From Hypholoma sublateritium FD-334 SS-4 (taxonomy: Eukaryota; Basidiomycota; Agaricomycetes; Agaricales; Strophariaceae), in NCBI GenBank assembly GCA_000827495.1, contig KN817524.1, positions 374,262 to 438,261 of the forward strand: 64,000 bases of DNA, read 5' to 3'. Position numbers and translations under genes: made by a program. Positions 1 to 10,785 of the stretch are shown here, piece after piece. A model generated the notes under the pieces. That model did not search any database. It had not been told where the DNA came from and saw only the letters and a list, made by a program, of their open reading frames with translations. Within the stretch, counting starts at the first letter, position 1; each line of letters begins with the position of its first letter.

Positions 1-477
1 GCGCCGGCGATGCACCCCACGCGGATGGCCGCGCTCGCGGCGGCGAACAGCGCAATCCAAGCGGGGATGGTGCGCAGCGCAGACGACATGGAGGGCGGGG
101 AGGGCGGGGAGGCTGCGCCGCCTGCGAAGCGGCAGAAGGTGGCGAAGCTGCCCGGGGGCGCGCTGTACACGGAGGAGGACTGGATCGCGCTGCACCCGCA
201 CACGATCTCGCTGCGGGTGCAGATGCCGCTGGACGCGGCGCGGCCGGAGTGGAAGCTGCAGGGGCAGGTTGTGACGGTGGCGGAGCTGCCGCTGACGCTG
301 CTGGTGTCGACGCTGCGGGACCGGATTCTGGCGGCGACGGAGAGCGCGGTGCCGGCGTCGCGGATCCGGCTGTCTTACCAGGGGAAGATGCTGACGAACA
401 AGGAGTCGATCGCGATGTCGAATCTGGAGGACGAGGACGTGCTGGTTTTCAGCGTACGGGACGCGAAGAAAAAGTAG
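1..477 (+). CDS. SF3A1: SF3A1 (SF3a120/Prp21), C-terminal part
   Basis: The reading frame is open from base 1 and stops at 475-477, so this is the 3' end of a gene that starts outside the window. SF3A1 is a subunit of the SF3a complex of the U2 snRNP and works in branch-site recognition in the nucleus. Visible are a basic Lys/Arg patch (PPAKRQK), the fungal linker with LPGGALY and EEDWIALHP, then a ubiquitin-like domain over the last ~85 residues (EWKLQGQ, LPLTLLVSTLRD, RIRLSYQGKML), ending in a Lys-rich tail. This is the order seen in SF3A1 C-termini. The two SURP domains would lie upstream. An AATAAA-like element sits near 690. Family assignment rests on motif recognition; I am confident of it. 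Confidence 0.88.
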   Translation, partial: APAMHPTRMAALAAANSAIQAGMVRSADDMEGGEGGEAAPPAKRQKVAKLPGGALYTEEDWIALHPHTISLRVQMPLDAARPEWKLQGQVVTVAELPLTLLVSTLRDRILAATESAVPASRIRLSYQGKMLTNKESIAMSNLEDEDVLVFSVRDAKKK

Positions 478-738
478 GATGTGTGTTTTATTTTCAGTTG
501 CGTGAATATACGTGGTGTGTGCCTGTAGCACTAGAGGGATTCATTCTGAAACGCTCAGGAATATGGGTGTGTGAGCGCTTATTTCGAGCTATGGCAGAAA
601 AGACCGTAATGATAAACTGAGATAGTAAGTACTGTACAAGGACTGGGAGTGATACAGGAGAGCAATAATGCGTGTATGATATGATATGAATAAAGACGAC
701 CGCTAAAACCCGGGAGACATGAAACCCTGAAAAAAAAA

Positions 739-1185
739 CTAGGAGACGTGGGGAAAGTAGCCTGGGGCGGGGGCTGAGCGCGGGTGGTGTGGATGGGGCG
801 GGCGCGGGGAGAGGAGGGGGTTTGTGTCGGGCGCGATGGAGTGGGAGATGTAGCGCTGCCTGGTGTGGGCCGGCGGGGGCGACGCGGGGGCGGCGTCTGC
901 GGCGGGGGTGAGGGGCCCCGAGGGAGCCGCGGGGGGGTGCGGGGGTGAGCGGGGGTGCTGGGGGGTGCGGTGGATGATGGAGCCGCGGCGGTCGCCGGGG
1001 GGGCTTGCGGCCTGGGGCACGGTGTCCTGCAGCCAGCGCTCGGCGGCGTCGGTGGGGGCGGCGGCGGCGGCCTGGGCGCGGGTGAAGAGGGGCGCGTTGA
1101 GGTAGGGCGACATGCGCAGGGACGGGGGGACGGGCGGCGGCGCGGGCGGCGCCTGCAGACGCAGCGAGTTTCTGCGCGATGTCAT
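739..1185 (-). CDS. Hypothetical Pro/Ala-rich small protein
   Basis: A single-exon frame of about 149 residues read from the ATG at 1185; an upstream in-frame extension to 1218 exists but the N-terminus beginning MTSRRNSLRL looks the more natural start. The first ~60 residues are the most protein-like (SPYLNAPLFTRAQ, AAERWLQDTVPQ); the rest is Pro/Ser/Ala-rich and probably disordered. No domain, signal peptide or membrane segment is visible. It is tail-to-tail with SF3A1 and head-to-head with gene A of the membrane-protein array (about 120 bp between starts). GC-rich DNA easily gives chance frames, so this gene is only moderately supported. Confidence 0.4.
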   Translation of the reverse strand: MTSRRNSLRLQAPPAPPPVPPSLRMSPYLNAPLFTRAQAAAAAPTDAAERWLQDTVPQAASPPGDRRGSIIHRTPQHPRSPPHPPAAPSGPLTPAADAAPASPPPAHTRQRYISHSIAPDTNPLLSPRPPHPHHPRSAPAPGYFPHVS

Positions 1186-1307
1186 GGTGGTCGCATCCAG
1201 ACCTGTCTCAACTGTCACACTGCCGCTCTCCGTCGCCCCGTCCGGCCCCCGTCCCGCGCGTGTTCGCCCCTACTTTAGCCCCCTGCGCGCTGCCAAATGC
1301 CCCCGCC

Positions 1308-2470
1308 ATGTCTATTACGTACAACGATACGAGTTCTGTGTTCGTGTACAGTGGCGTCTGGGCTGCCGAGTCGTCGCTCAGTGGAAGCCTGCATGTAACC
1401 AGCGACGTGACGGCGTCGGTCTCTTTTGTGCGTCGTTCCTATCCCCGTGTGTACCTGCTGACCGGCACCGCAGACATTTCCAGTCGCCGCCACCGGCTTC
1501 TCCATCTACGGCATCAGGCAGGGTGCCGGCGGCCTCTACAACATCTGCATCGACTGCGCACCGGGCGCCCCGTACGACTCCCTCGTCGACGGCATAGCCG
1601 CCCCGGGTGTCGGCCCCACCCCGCCCGTGCGTGCTGCCCGCTCCCCCGTCGCACCTGCTCACACCCACACAGACCCCGCTCTACCAATGGTCATTCCCCG
1701 CCCCCGGCTTCCACACCGTCGTCCTCCGTGTCCAGCCTGACGGCCGCGGATCTCCCATAGGCAACTCCGTGCTTGCCTTTGCGGGCTTCGTCCTCGCCAG
1801 TGTCGCCACGCCTGCCTCGTTCATTATCAACCTCAACTCCAGCAGTGATGCTTTTACCAGTACCACTTCTCCTGCTCAGACCACCCTCCCTGCGCTGGGC
1901 ACTGTGCAGCCCTCATCGCGCACGCCCCTCGCCAGCACCACCGCCTTAACCACTGACACCACCAATGACACCACCAATAACACCACCAATGACACCACCA
2001 CTGACACCACCACTGACACCATCTCCGCCACGACCACCGGCACAATCACCGGCACGACCACCGCTTCGACCAACACCACCAACACCACCAGAAGCGCTGT
2101 GCCACCCCTCTCTTCAACCTCCCCGACCACCACGTCCGCGCCCTCTTCCGCGCTCTCCTCGCCCACCGCCCCCTCCGCGTTCGCCCTCACCGCCACCGCC
2201 TCCCCACCACACGCCGGCCTCGTCATCGGGAGCGCCCTCGGCGCCCTTGCGCTCCTCTGCGGCCTCGTGGCCCTCTTCCACTTTCGCCGCCGCCGCCCGC
2301 GCGTCGCCGTCACCCCGTACAGCACCCGCTGGGGCACGGGCGGCGCCTCGGTCGGCGGCGGGAGCACCGCCGCGCGCTCAGAGTACTCGGGCAAGGGCAA
2401 GATCATGGACGGCGGCGCGGTGTCGCGCGCGGACGACGAGGATGGGCCGTCCCCGCCCCCGGCGTACTAG
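1308..2470 (+). CDS. Single-pass membrane protein with PPxY tail, paralogue A
   Basis: Exons 1308-1431, 1484-1626, 1673-2470 (354 aa). The N-terminal domain (about 1-115) has the family signature YNDT..V.VYSG.W, SGSLHVTSDVTASVSF, then GGLYNICIDC; I take it for a beta-sandwich ectodomain of the type common in Agaricomycete membrane proteins. A Thr/Asn-rich stalk follows, then one membrane helix near 270-293, an Arg-rich stop-transfer cluster and a ~60-residue cytosolic tail ending SPPPAY. No N-terminal signal peptide is visible; the basic cluster after the helix suggests N-out/C-in. Exon 2 is 143 nt, as in paralogues B, C and E. Ligand and function are unknown; a surface sensor or adhesin-like role is inference. 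Confidence 0.8.
1951..2022 (+). repeat. Short tandem repeat coding a Thr/Asn/Asp stalk
   Basis: Imperfect 12-15 nt units built on GACACCACCAAT inside exon 3 of gene A. They code NDTT, NNTT and TDTT blocks and so add N-glycosylation sequons and O-glycosylation sites to the stalk. Such repeats vary in number between alleles. Confidence 0.75.
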
Positions 2471-2786
2471 ACAGGCACGCGTTGCGTTATTTATATCTAT
2501 CTATTTATTTATGCCGCCGCCGGCGGTTTGTGTGATCTTATCTCGAGGACGGCCCTGGGCCTGCATCAGTGTATGAGATCTATCGTTCATGTGTGAGGTC
2601 AAGCGCCAAGGCCCGTGAGTGCATGATAAGACTCGGGGTATCCTGCGTTTACAGCGAGTTATTACGTGCTGGACGGTTGTTTTTCATCCGCGGCAGGTCG
2701 TCCAGCTGCCACCGCGCCTGCCATCTCGTCTCTCCGCGGCCTGTGCACCCCATACTTTAGTCGAATGCGCACGCGGGTGCCCCCCC

Positions 2787-4139
2787 ATGTCTGCTGATCC
2801 CACCATAGCGTATAGCGACACGGATCCCGCCCTCGTGTACAGTGGCGCCTGGTTTTCCAGCAGCTGGAATACCTCCGACGGGCAGAGTGGGACGCTGCGG
2901 GTCACGGACGACCTCACGGCGTCCGTCTCCTTCGTGCGTTGGTATCCTTCTGCCATGTTGTTGTCTCTAACCAATATCTCAGGCATTTCCTGGTCAGTCC
3001 ATCCTCTTGCCTTGGTTCCAGAGCGGCCCACATATATCTGCCAGTCGCTGCCACCGCCTTCTCCGTCTTCGGCGTGAAGCAGCTTACCGGCGGCCTGTAC
3101 AGCATCTGCGTCGACTGCCCGCCGGGATCCCAATACGCGACAAACATCGACGGGGAACTTGCGTTCGACACCGGAATAAACCCGCCTGTGCGTGCCCCTC
3201 CGTCGTCGACGCATCCGCCAAATTTATTGACGTCATTTGAACACGAAGGTCCTCCTGTACAATCTAAGCTTCCCCGCGGTGGGTGTGCACACCGTCGTGC
3301 TCAGCAACCTGCCAGACCCCAGCGGCACGCCGGCGAACAGCTCCCAGCTCGCCCTTGCGTCTTTCGTTCTCGTCGTCCCGCCCGCTGCCCTGCCCACCGC
3401 GACGATCACCGCGACCATTACCAGTGAGGGCGCCGGCACTGCCGTCGTGCAGGGCGGTACTGCGACGCTGTCTGCATCGGGCGCCACGCTCATTAACAGC
3501 ACCACCACCGCGTCGGGCACCAGCTCTGCGCCGTCCTCGCCCTCATCACCAACCACCCACGCACCCGCGTCCTCGACGTCTTCGGCTACCGAGGGCACCG
3601 CATCGTATGCGTCGGCGACCGCGTCCTCTTCGCCCGCCGGGATCGCCCTGTCCGCGCCCGTCCCGGCGCACGCGGGCACCGTCGTCGGCGCCACCCTCGG
3701 CGCGCTCGTGTTCGTGTGCGCCGTCGCAGCCGTCGTGTACTGGCGCCACCGCCGCCGCCGGCCCCCTGCGCAGCGCATAACGCCGTACACCGATACCGCG
3801 CGCGCGCCGCCGTTCACGCCGGCGGGGCGCACCAGCGGGGTCGTGGACGACGCGGGCGTGCTGCGCGGGGACTGCAGTCGCGAGCTGGACGCGTCGCCGG
3901 GAGCTACGTCTCCGAATTCGGTGTACTCAGATGGCCGCGCTGACGCGGAGCCGCGCGTCGCAATGACGCCGCCCGCCACGCTCTTCCGCGCACCGTCCAT
4001 CTTGCCCTCTGAGCGCAAAAGCGGTGTTATGGATGGAGAGCGCGTTCGGGGCGGGAGCGATATCGATAGTGACGACGCGGACGCGCCGTCCGTGTCGCCG
4101 CCGCCGTCGTACAGCGCTCCGGCTTATAACGTCCGCTAG
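2787..4139 (+). CDS. Single-pass membrane protein with PPxY tail, paralogue B
   Basis: Exons 2787-2937, 3045-3187, 3249-4139 (394 aa); both introns are GT-AG with the same phases (1 and 0) as the other array members, and exon 2 is again 143 nt. The ectodomain shows YSDTDPALVYSGAW, SGTLRVTDDLTASVSF and GGLYSICVDC. After a Ser/Thr/Ala-rich stalk there is one membrane helix near 240-263, followed by a His/Arg cluster and a long (~130 aa) cytosolic tail with an acidic patch and PPPSY close to the end. No signal peptide. It starts 317 bp after gene A stops. The tail is twice as long as that of A, which may mean different cytosolic partners. Confidence 0.8.
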
Positions 4140-4619
4140 ACGCCCAAGTCGCGTCGCGTAATTTATCGTTGTTTATTTATATATGCCGTTGGTCGGCAAA
4201 CATCTTTGATGGCACTGCCCGAATTCGATGTGCCTCTTCTTCTTTGACGTTCTGTTGTGTTCCGAGACTGGTGCGCCCATGAAGCCCCTGAGAAATCCCG
4301 AAAGAAAAGAAAGGACGGAGCGCATGCACTTGACCCGCGTACGTGGAGGATAGCGAAGGTCCGAAGGGGGCGGGGTGGTGGGGATGGTGTGCACGCGGGG
4401 AGGGGGTTAAGTAGAACAACATCATCCAGAGGGGCGTCGGGGAAGGCGGTTGTCCCTGGATCTACATCAAGTTTCTAGGCGCCGGTGACGACTGTCTCCA
4501 TTCACACCACGAAACGCAGATATCATCGCGCCCGCCGTCTCGTCTCCCCAGCTCAGCGCCCACATAGTCTCTGTTCGCTTTATATTATAGACTCCTGTGT
4601 AGATGGACGCTTCCCGCTC

Positions 4620-5815
4620 ATGGCTGCCGATCCCACCACGGTTACATATGCCGACACCAACCCTGTCCTGAATTACAACGGCGAGTGGTCTACCGACACC
4701 TGGAGCAACGGTCTCGTGAATGGAACGATGCATGTCACCACCGACCTCACGGCATCTGTCTCTTTCGTGCGTCTGTTTTTGCGCCCTACAATTATGGTAT
4801 CGCTGACCAGCAGCGAAGTCATTTCCAGGTCAGTCCATCGTACCCCGGCCGTAATGCAATGCACACATATTATTTCCACCAGTTGCCGCCACCGCATTCT
4901 CGATCTTCGTCATCGAGCAGAACACTGGAGGCCACTATAGCATCTGCGTCGACTGCGCGCCGAACCCCAAGGCCATCACCACCGTCGATGGCCCGCTCTC
5001 GCCGACCACGAACCAAAATCCGCCCGTGAGTCCCGCGTGCCGGCCCCAGCTCAGGGAAGATGCTCACGCACACGCAGGCCCTTTTGTTCAAGCAGGAATT
5101 CGACGCACCGGGCATGCACACCGTCGTGCTCAGCAACCTGCTGGACCCCACCACAAAGGGGAACAGCTCGTTGCTCGCCCTTGCGAGCATCACCCTCGAC
5201 GTCCCGCAGACCGCGGCGGTGCTCGCCGCGCCGGGCACCACCACGCTCCTCGCGCCTAACACGAAAGTCCTGGCCTCGGCCGCCGCCACGCCCTTGCGCA
5301 ATGGCACCACCAGCGCGTCTACCAAAGCGTCGTCCGCCTCGACCACGCGCACTGCGTCCCTCTCCTCCTCGTCCCCGCCCAGCGCGTCCGACTCCTCTAC
5401 CACCGCGTCTACGCCCACCCCGCCCACCGCGCTCACCTCTTCGCCCGCCAATTCCACGCCCGCGACCGCCGCCATCGTCGGCGGCGCGCTCGGCGCTCTG
5501 GCGCTCGTGTGCGCCCTCGCCGTCCTCGTCTGGTGGCGGCACCTGCGCCGTCGGCGGCGCCGCCCGACGCCGCGCGTCTGGGTGACGCCGTTCATCCGGC
5601 TCTGGGGCGCGCCCGCGCTGCCCGTGCCGCCCGTGCCACCTATGCTACCGACGCCCCCCGTGTCGAAGCGCTCGGGTCGGAGCGCGGAGGCGGGGGCAAG
5701 TCCGCCTGCGTCCCGGCGCGTGGGCAACGGCGCGGGCGCGGGCACCGCGCCGCCCGAAGACCCTATTGAGGCGGACTCGGAGTTGCCGCCGCCGTACGAC
5801 GAGGAGGTACACTGA
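4620..5815 (+). CDS. Single-pass membrane protein with PPxY tail, paralogue C
   Basis: Exons 4620-4770, 4883-5025, 5078-5815 (343 aa), again with the phase-1 / 143-nt exon / phase-0 pattern. The ectodomain carries YADTNPVLNYNGEW, NGTMHVTTDLTASVSF and GHYSICVDC; the usual Gly-Gly-Leu before the CxxC-like pair is GGH here. Stalk Ser/Thr/Pro-rich; membrane helix near 228-251; strongly basic RHLRRRRRR stop-transfer; tail ends ELPPPYDEEVH. With A and B it forms one subgroup (GC-rich, similar exon lengths). Function unknown. Confidence 0.8.
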
Positions 5816-6787
5816 CTCGGGGCGCCCGCGCTGGGGTATTTATCTTTATGTATACCACATGGACACGCCCGCTGTGTCCCTATCTTAAGATTCGTGGACT
5901 TGGTCGGTAATCCATGCACTAACGCCGTTAAATGTCTTGGGAAAAAGTAAGTAGTGTTATTTGATTATGAATAGGATAGCGGAGAGTTCTCCTGACACAG
6001 TTCAGACGTCGAGTATTTGATATAAGTAGATGGTAGTATGTAATTAATGTCCCCATTCTACGTGATCAGGCGGTCTGACGTTTTGGGGAGGTCGGGGATG
6101 AGTTGAAACTAAGGCGCAGTGGAGTCGCGGTTTGGATTTTGATATTCAAGTTTTGCATAGAGGTACAAAAATCTAAGAATGCCAAATTTAAAGCTAAAGG
6201 GCGCTCAAAGTTGACTGGATAAATGCTTCCTCCCTGAAATATATAAAACCGGCAAAGTTTTCATCATTGTGTCTGTATATCCGACTCAGTATTATGTTTG
6301 AAGTATGTACTTCGGACGTGACCATCTAACTTGCATCTAACATCATTAACCCCCTGAGCACCCCCTGGGCACGACACTATGTCACTACAATGCATAGTTA
6401 ACCTCATGTGTGACGACGGTGAATACATCTCTAAAGGTGGGTGCCTCACCTCACACTGCCTTGACTGTGTCTTTCTTGCTGAGTTGCGAGGTGGGGTGAT
6501 CAAGTCCAGGAGCCCTGGCCGTCGCGACTCTCCTCGCACTATCAGAAAAAATCCAGCCTCATACTAGCGCAGACCAGCCTGAAACTGATTTACTGAACTC
6601 ACGTTATTAACCCCGGAAATCAGGAATCTATTCCAACAACCTCCATTTTTTTCCAGTAAATCCGGGAAATGGAACGCCCTCCGTATTCAAGTTTCAGGCA
6701 CCCATCTCTGTGGTGAGTATAAACCGCTACTGGCAGTCCCAAAAATGAACCCCAACTTTGCTGACGCTGATAATGGGTCATTGGCAT
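5816..6787. other. Intergenic, no gene seen
   Basis: AT-richer than its neighbours. Only short unconvincing frames on both strands. I see no repeat, RNA gene or transposon end here. Confidence 0.5.
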
Positions 6788-7533
6788 ATGGCCAACCCAA
6801 ATACCACATACAACGATACGGACCCTGCCCGGGCCTTTATATATCAACCTACAGACGGGCAGAGCGGTACACTGCACGTCGCACGCTACCGACGATCTCT
6901 CTGCGAATATTAATGTAAGCCTTGTGCGTTCGCCTTGTCCTTACCATACTTTAGCAACACTGATTCAACAAGTTCTCAGACCATTCCATATGCGTTTGTT
7001 CTCTAACAATGATATAGTCTGTTGAGGCACATGCGCACAGTCGCCGCGCTCGGGTTCTCGTACTTTGGAATCAAGCACAGTCACGGCGGCCTCTGTGGAA
7101 TATATATGCGTAGAATTCACCCCGGGCTCACAGAATTGCACCCTGATCGACGCATCCAACGCATCGGACAACGGCGCGAACCCCCCATGCATTATTTTGA
7201 TAGTAATTAGGCTGGCGCACAGCCGACTTTTACGCGTTTTCTATTAAACGTCCCAGGTTCTGCTCTTCCAAAAAAAATTCACCGCGCTAGGTGTACACCA
7301 AATTTTCATTTAGAACCTGGGCGACCCACGAGGGACGCCCGCGGATAAGTAGTTCGCAGCTCGCGATCGACCGCGTCGCCGAGCTCAATATGCCACTGCC
7401 CGTCACGAACAGCGCGTCTAACCGTACGCCTACGCCCGCGACCTCCTTGACCTCGTCTGGACCCGCCTGTCCTTCTTTTCCACGTCTACGCTCGCCTCGC
7501 CCGCGCACCCCGCAGCCCGGCCAGCCGTATTAA
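6788..7533 (+). pseudogene. Decayed membrane-protein paralogue D
   Basis: Starts MANPNTTYNDTDPA and matches gene E closely at the DNA level, but about 13 codons around the conserved Trp are lost, and the SGTLHV segment runs into a frameshift and stop codons near 6880-6905. The region equivalent to exon 2 (from about 7028) is still readable (SYFGIKHSHGGL) but contains a frameshift before the CxxC-like pair. The exon-3 equivalent (from about 7258) has stops after VHQIFI and after GTPAD. The stalk is short and no membrane helix remains. It lies between C and E in the array and groups with E and F. Clearly non-functional. Confidence 0.85.
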
Positions 7534-8358
7534 GGGGTGTTTGGCGTGTATATTGGGCGTCCAATGATGACTGGACTTGGGGGGTTTTGCTCGCGGTCTA
7601 TTTTTGGCTGCGGCCAAGGTGTGTTGACCGCCAACGTAGGCTAGGTCAGGAATGAGGCGTCGTTCCTTCTGTTCGCGACCTTGTGGTCCCAAACGGTAGC
7701 GTGCGCGCTTATGCATCAAGTCGGCTCGTCGTTCATTGGATTAGGGTAAACATTGTTTTTAACTTCACATAATTAAAATTACCTGGCATTGATCAATCTG
7801 GCGCCCAGTCAATCCAAGTTCCTCTCCACTCAAGTATTCCTAGGCGTTTTCTTTTCATGTGAAGACAAGCCATCATATAGGGGCTATGCGGCGAGTGTCC
7901 GGTAGTTTCCATCATCAACTTGAAGCAAACTTGAAGTCAATGTTGAACATAAGTACATAGTACGTTAAGCGCCCCTGTCGGCTAAAAGTTCACGTGGTAT
8001 GGGCGGCAATGTGCGACAACTCCAAGTAAGTACGCGCGTCGCGCTCTGCGAACTCGCCGAGCCCAACCATTTCTTGGATGCTAATGGCCACTGCAGCTGC
8101 GCTCTTATAGGGGAGATGCTAGGTATGCCCTGCTAGTTGCGGCATACTTGCCTTGCAAAGTCCATTGATTGCTGTGCGGTGTGCCCAGGCTCCATAATGC
8201 GCTGGTAACGCGGTTGATGTTGATCCGGGGGGCTGAGATAGCAACCATGGCCGCTGTGCCCTTGCAAATGCTCCACACCCTTCTTTCCACAACATTAACA
8301 AGTGCCTGCACTTGCTGCTGAGCAGCCTGCGTCGGCTTGCTCAGTGCCCACCTCCTAC
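7534..8358. other. Intergenic between D pseudogene and gene E
   Basis: No convincing coding potential. The last ~60 bp before 8359 are in frame with gene E (alternative Met at 8302), but alignment with the other array members favours the start at 8359. Confidence 0.45.
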
Positions 8359-9761
8359 ATGGCCGACTCAGATATGATATACGACGATACCGACCCCGCT
8401 TTCATATATCAACCTACAAACGGAGACTGGTTTGCAGGAACTTGGAATGCGAGCAGCGTCGGTCAGAGCGGGACATTGCACACCACCAATGATCTCACCG
8501 CGAATGTAACCTTTGTGCGTCCGCCATATCCTTAACATGCTTTGGCAATACTGACTCAATTTCTCAGACGTTTCCAGGTGCGTCTCTTTACTAGCGGTGA
8601 TATAGTCCACTAAGTCATATACACACAGTCGCCGCGATCGGCTTCTCGTACTTTGGTATTCAGCGCAGCCACGGCGGCCTCTATGGGATATGCATAGATT
8701 GCACTCCGGGAGCGCCGAATTTCATCACTGTCGACGCGTTCAACGCAACGGACAATGGAGCCAATCCCCCCGTGTGTACTGCATATTTTAATATTGATTA
8801 GATCTCCTGGCCCGTGCGCAGCCAACTTACGCTGTACCTGACTCCGCAGGTTTCCCTCTACAATCAGACCTTCTCCACGCCGGGCGTACACCAGATAATT
8901 ATCCAGAACATGGCCGACCCGCGGGGGACGCCCGCGGGTAACTCGCAGCTCACGATAGACCGCATTGAGCTCTTCGTGCCTAGCTCCACACCGGGCACGA
9001 CGACTGTATTTATTCCTAGTAGCGCGGTTACGTCCGGCGCCGCTACCACCACTGGCAGCTCCGCGTCAGAGGGGACCGGCCGCTCCGGCTCGTCAAACTC
9101 GTCGTCGCCGCCGGTGGGGGCGATTGTCGGCGGCATCCTCGGCGGCCTCGCACTGCTCATCGGCGTGCTGGTCTTCGTTTACTGGCGGCGCCTGCGTCGT
9201 GCGCATGCACGCGAGGAGGAACTCGGAGTGCGCAGCGAGCCTTATGACGATCCGTCGGTCTCGCGTATCTCGCAGTTCCGCGCGGCGCCCCCAGTGTCGA
9301 TTCCGCCTGCAACATCCTCGACGGTGAGCCCGTGGGGCGGGTACGGCCTTTCAGTCTCCACTCTGAACGAGAAGGCGGCGGCAGCAGCGCGGAACAACCA
9401 CCAGCGGATGATGCCCTCAATCACCTCCATCGCGACTTCGACCCAACCGTCGTCGTCCGCATCTGTCACTGCTTCAGGCTCCGGCTCCGGCTCCGGCTCT
9501 ATTACGTCGCCCGCCATTGTGCCGATGCCAGGACTCCCGCGACGCGAGCGCGATGCGGGGCCACTGCCCGTCCCCGTGGAGGATGAAGAGGATGAGGAGG
9601 ACACGCTTCCTCCAGAGTATGGGCAGGTGTTTGCCCGGGAGCCGTCAACGCGACGCAATCGGCGGACGATGCCTCGAATCCCAGACGCGGTGCCGCCCGC
9701 ACGGATAGAGGAAAAAGATAGCATGACGAATCACACTGGGAATGAGGGCACGGTGCCCTGA
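8359..9761 (+). CDS. Single-pass membrane protein with PPxY-like tail, paralogue E
   Basis: Exons 8359-8518, 8629-8771, 8850-9761 (404 aa); exon 2 is 143 nt and phases match the array. The ectodomain has YDDTDPAFIYQP, GDWFAGTWNAS, SGTLHTTNDLTANVTF and GGLYGICIDC. Exon 3 continues with a conserved block (MADPRGTPAGNSQLTIDRIEL) also present in F and traceable in D. Membrane helix about 190-213, then an Arg-rich cluster and a ~190-residue tail with a Gly/Ser repeat, a run of Glu/Asp and TLPPEYGQVF. The block RRERD.GPLP before the PPxY-like motif is shared with F. Start chosen by alignment to paralogues; no signal peptide. The 638-bp inverted-repeat element lies 159 bp beyond its stop. Confidence 0.8.
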
Positions 9762-9914
9762 TGTTGGGTACCGCGCGTGGGATGCTGACGGTTTTTTCTT
9801 GCGTTCGTGTATAATATGCTATTGACGGATGTACTCACCGCGAACGCCGTGTTGTAATGTAGACGAGGCTCCCCCAGCATGTACGTTTTCTGTGGCAATT
9901 TTTTATCTTTGGTT

Positions 9915-9920
9915 AAGCAC
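9915..9920. repeat. Target-site duplication (left) of the inverted-repeat element
   Basis: AAGCAC, identical to 10559-10564 on the other side of the element. Confidence 0.7.
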
Positions 9921-10558
9921 TACGGTAGTAGGCGGGATCGCCACGGTTCGTTTTTCACTTTTCACTTTGTCAGTTCATCTTGTGACATATTCACACCGTC
10001 GTTTTGCCGAAGCATGTGATGTGCGGCTGCGCGCCGCGCTGCGCGATCCCCCGCCTGTAGCGCTCATACCCAACTCATATTGCTTACTTGGTTCTCGAGC
10101 GGCCCCAGCATCGCGCCTATGCTCAGCGCTCAGCGCTCAGGGGACGGCTGCTCGGGCGCGGCACCTTCATACGATGGGGACCGGGCCAGGTGAACGCTCG
10201 CGCATTTGGACTGTGCGCGGAAACTGCGCGCAGTCAACCGGCCCGGAGTCGACCGCCCCTCCGGCCTCACAAAACCCCTATTACAAGTTTAGTTATTTAT
10301 TCGTTATTTAGCTAGTTTTTTGTGTTTTTGAGAACCAAAATCTGGAGTTATGTTCTTGTGCTTCATATTCTCAGCTAAGAGCGGGCGCATATCTCTAAAT
10401 CCCTCATCTTTCAGAGCTCTCGAGACGCTGAAGGCGAACTTTCGTGGCGAGAATCTCGGCCATCATATGTTTCGGCAAAACGACGGTGGGAATATGTCAC
10501 AAGACGAACCGACAAAGTGAAAAGTGAAAAATGAACCGTGGCGATCCCGCCTACCGTG
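9921..10558. mobile_element. Non-autonomous DNA transposon with ~100-bp terminal inverted repeats
   Basis: Left arm about 9921-10021 and right arm about 10461-10558 are reverse complements with roughly 90 percent identity (one 3-nt indel, scattered substitutions). Outer ends read TACGGTAG and, inverted, CACGGTAG. A perfect 6-bp direct repeat AAGCAC flanks it (9915-9920 and 10559-10564), fitting a target-site duplication. The ~440-bp core codes for no transposase; the open frames in it are not protein-like. Long arms suggest a Mutator-like relative, but a 6-bp duplication is short for that superfamily, so I leave the class open. Confidence 0.85.
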
Positions 10559-10564
10559 AAGCAC
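10559..10564. repeat. Target-site duplication (right) of the inverted-repeat element
   Basis: AAGCAC, identical to 9915-9920. Confidence 0.7.
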
Positions 10565-10736
10565 CCGGGCCCCCCGGTGAGCTCGGTTGACGCTGCACGC
10601 AGACGCCCCAGACGTTGAACACGTTTGCTAAGTGCTTGCTCACCAATATCAGGACCATCTCAATTTGTCACATAACTGAGATAAATGACATTTATCTATC
10701 AACTCAAGTTGGCGCTTGTGAGTTACTTCTATGGGC

Positions 10737-10749
10737 TTACCATGTACAT

Positions 10750-10752
<3 letters not shown>
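10737..10752. repeat. LINE target-site duplication, 3' side of element
   Basis: TTACCATGTACATCAT, identical to 15990-16005; the last T could also belong to the poly(T) run. Confidence 0.92.

Positions 10753-10785
<33 letters not shown>

Noticed and set aside
9829..10311. 160-residue frame inside the inverted-repeat element
   Set aside because: Crosses the left arm, is not protein-like and matches no transposase.
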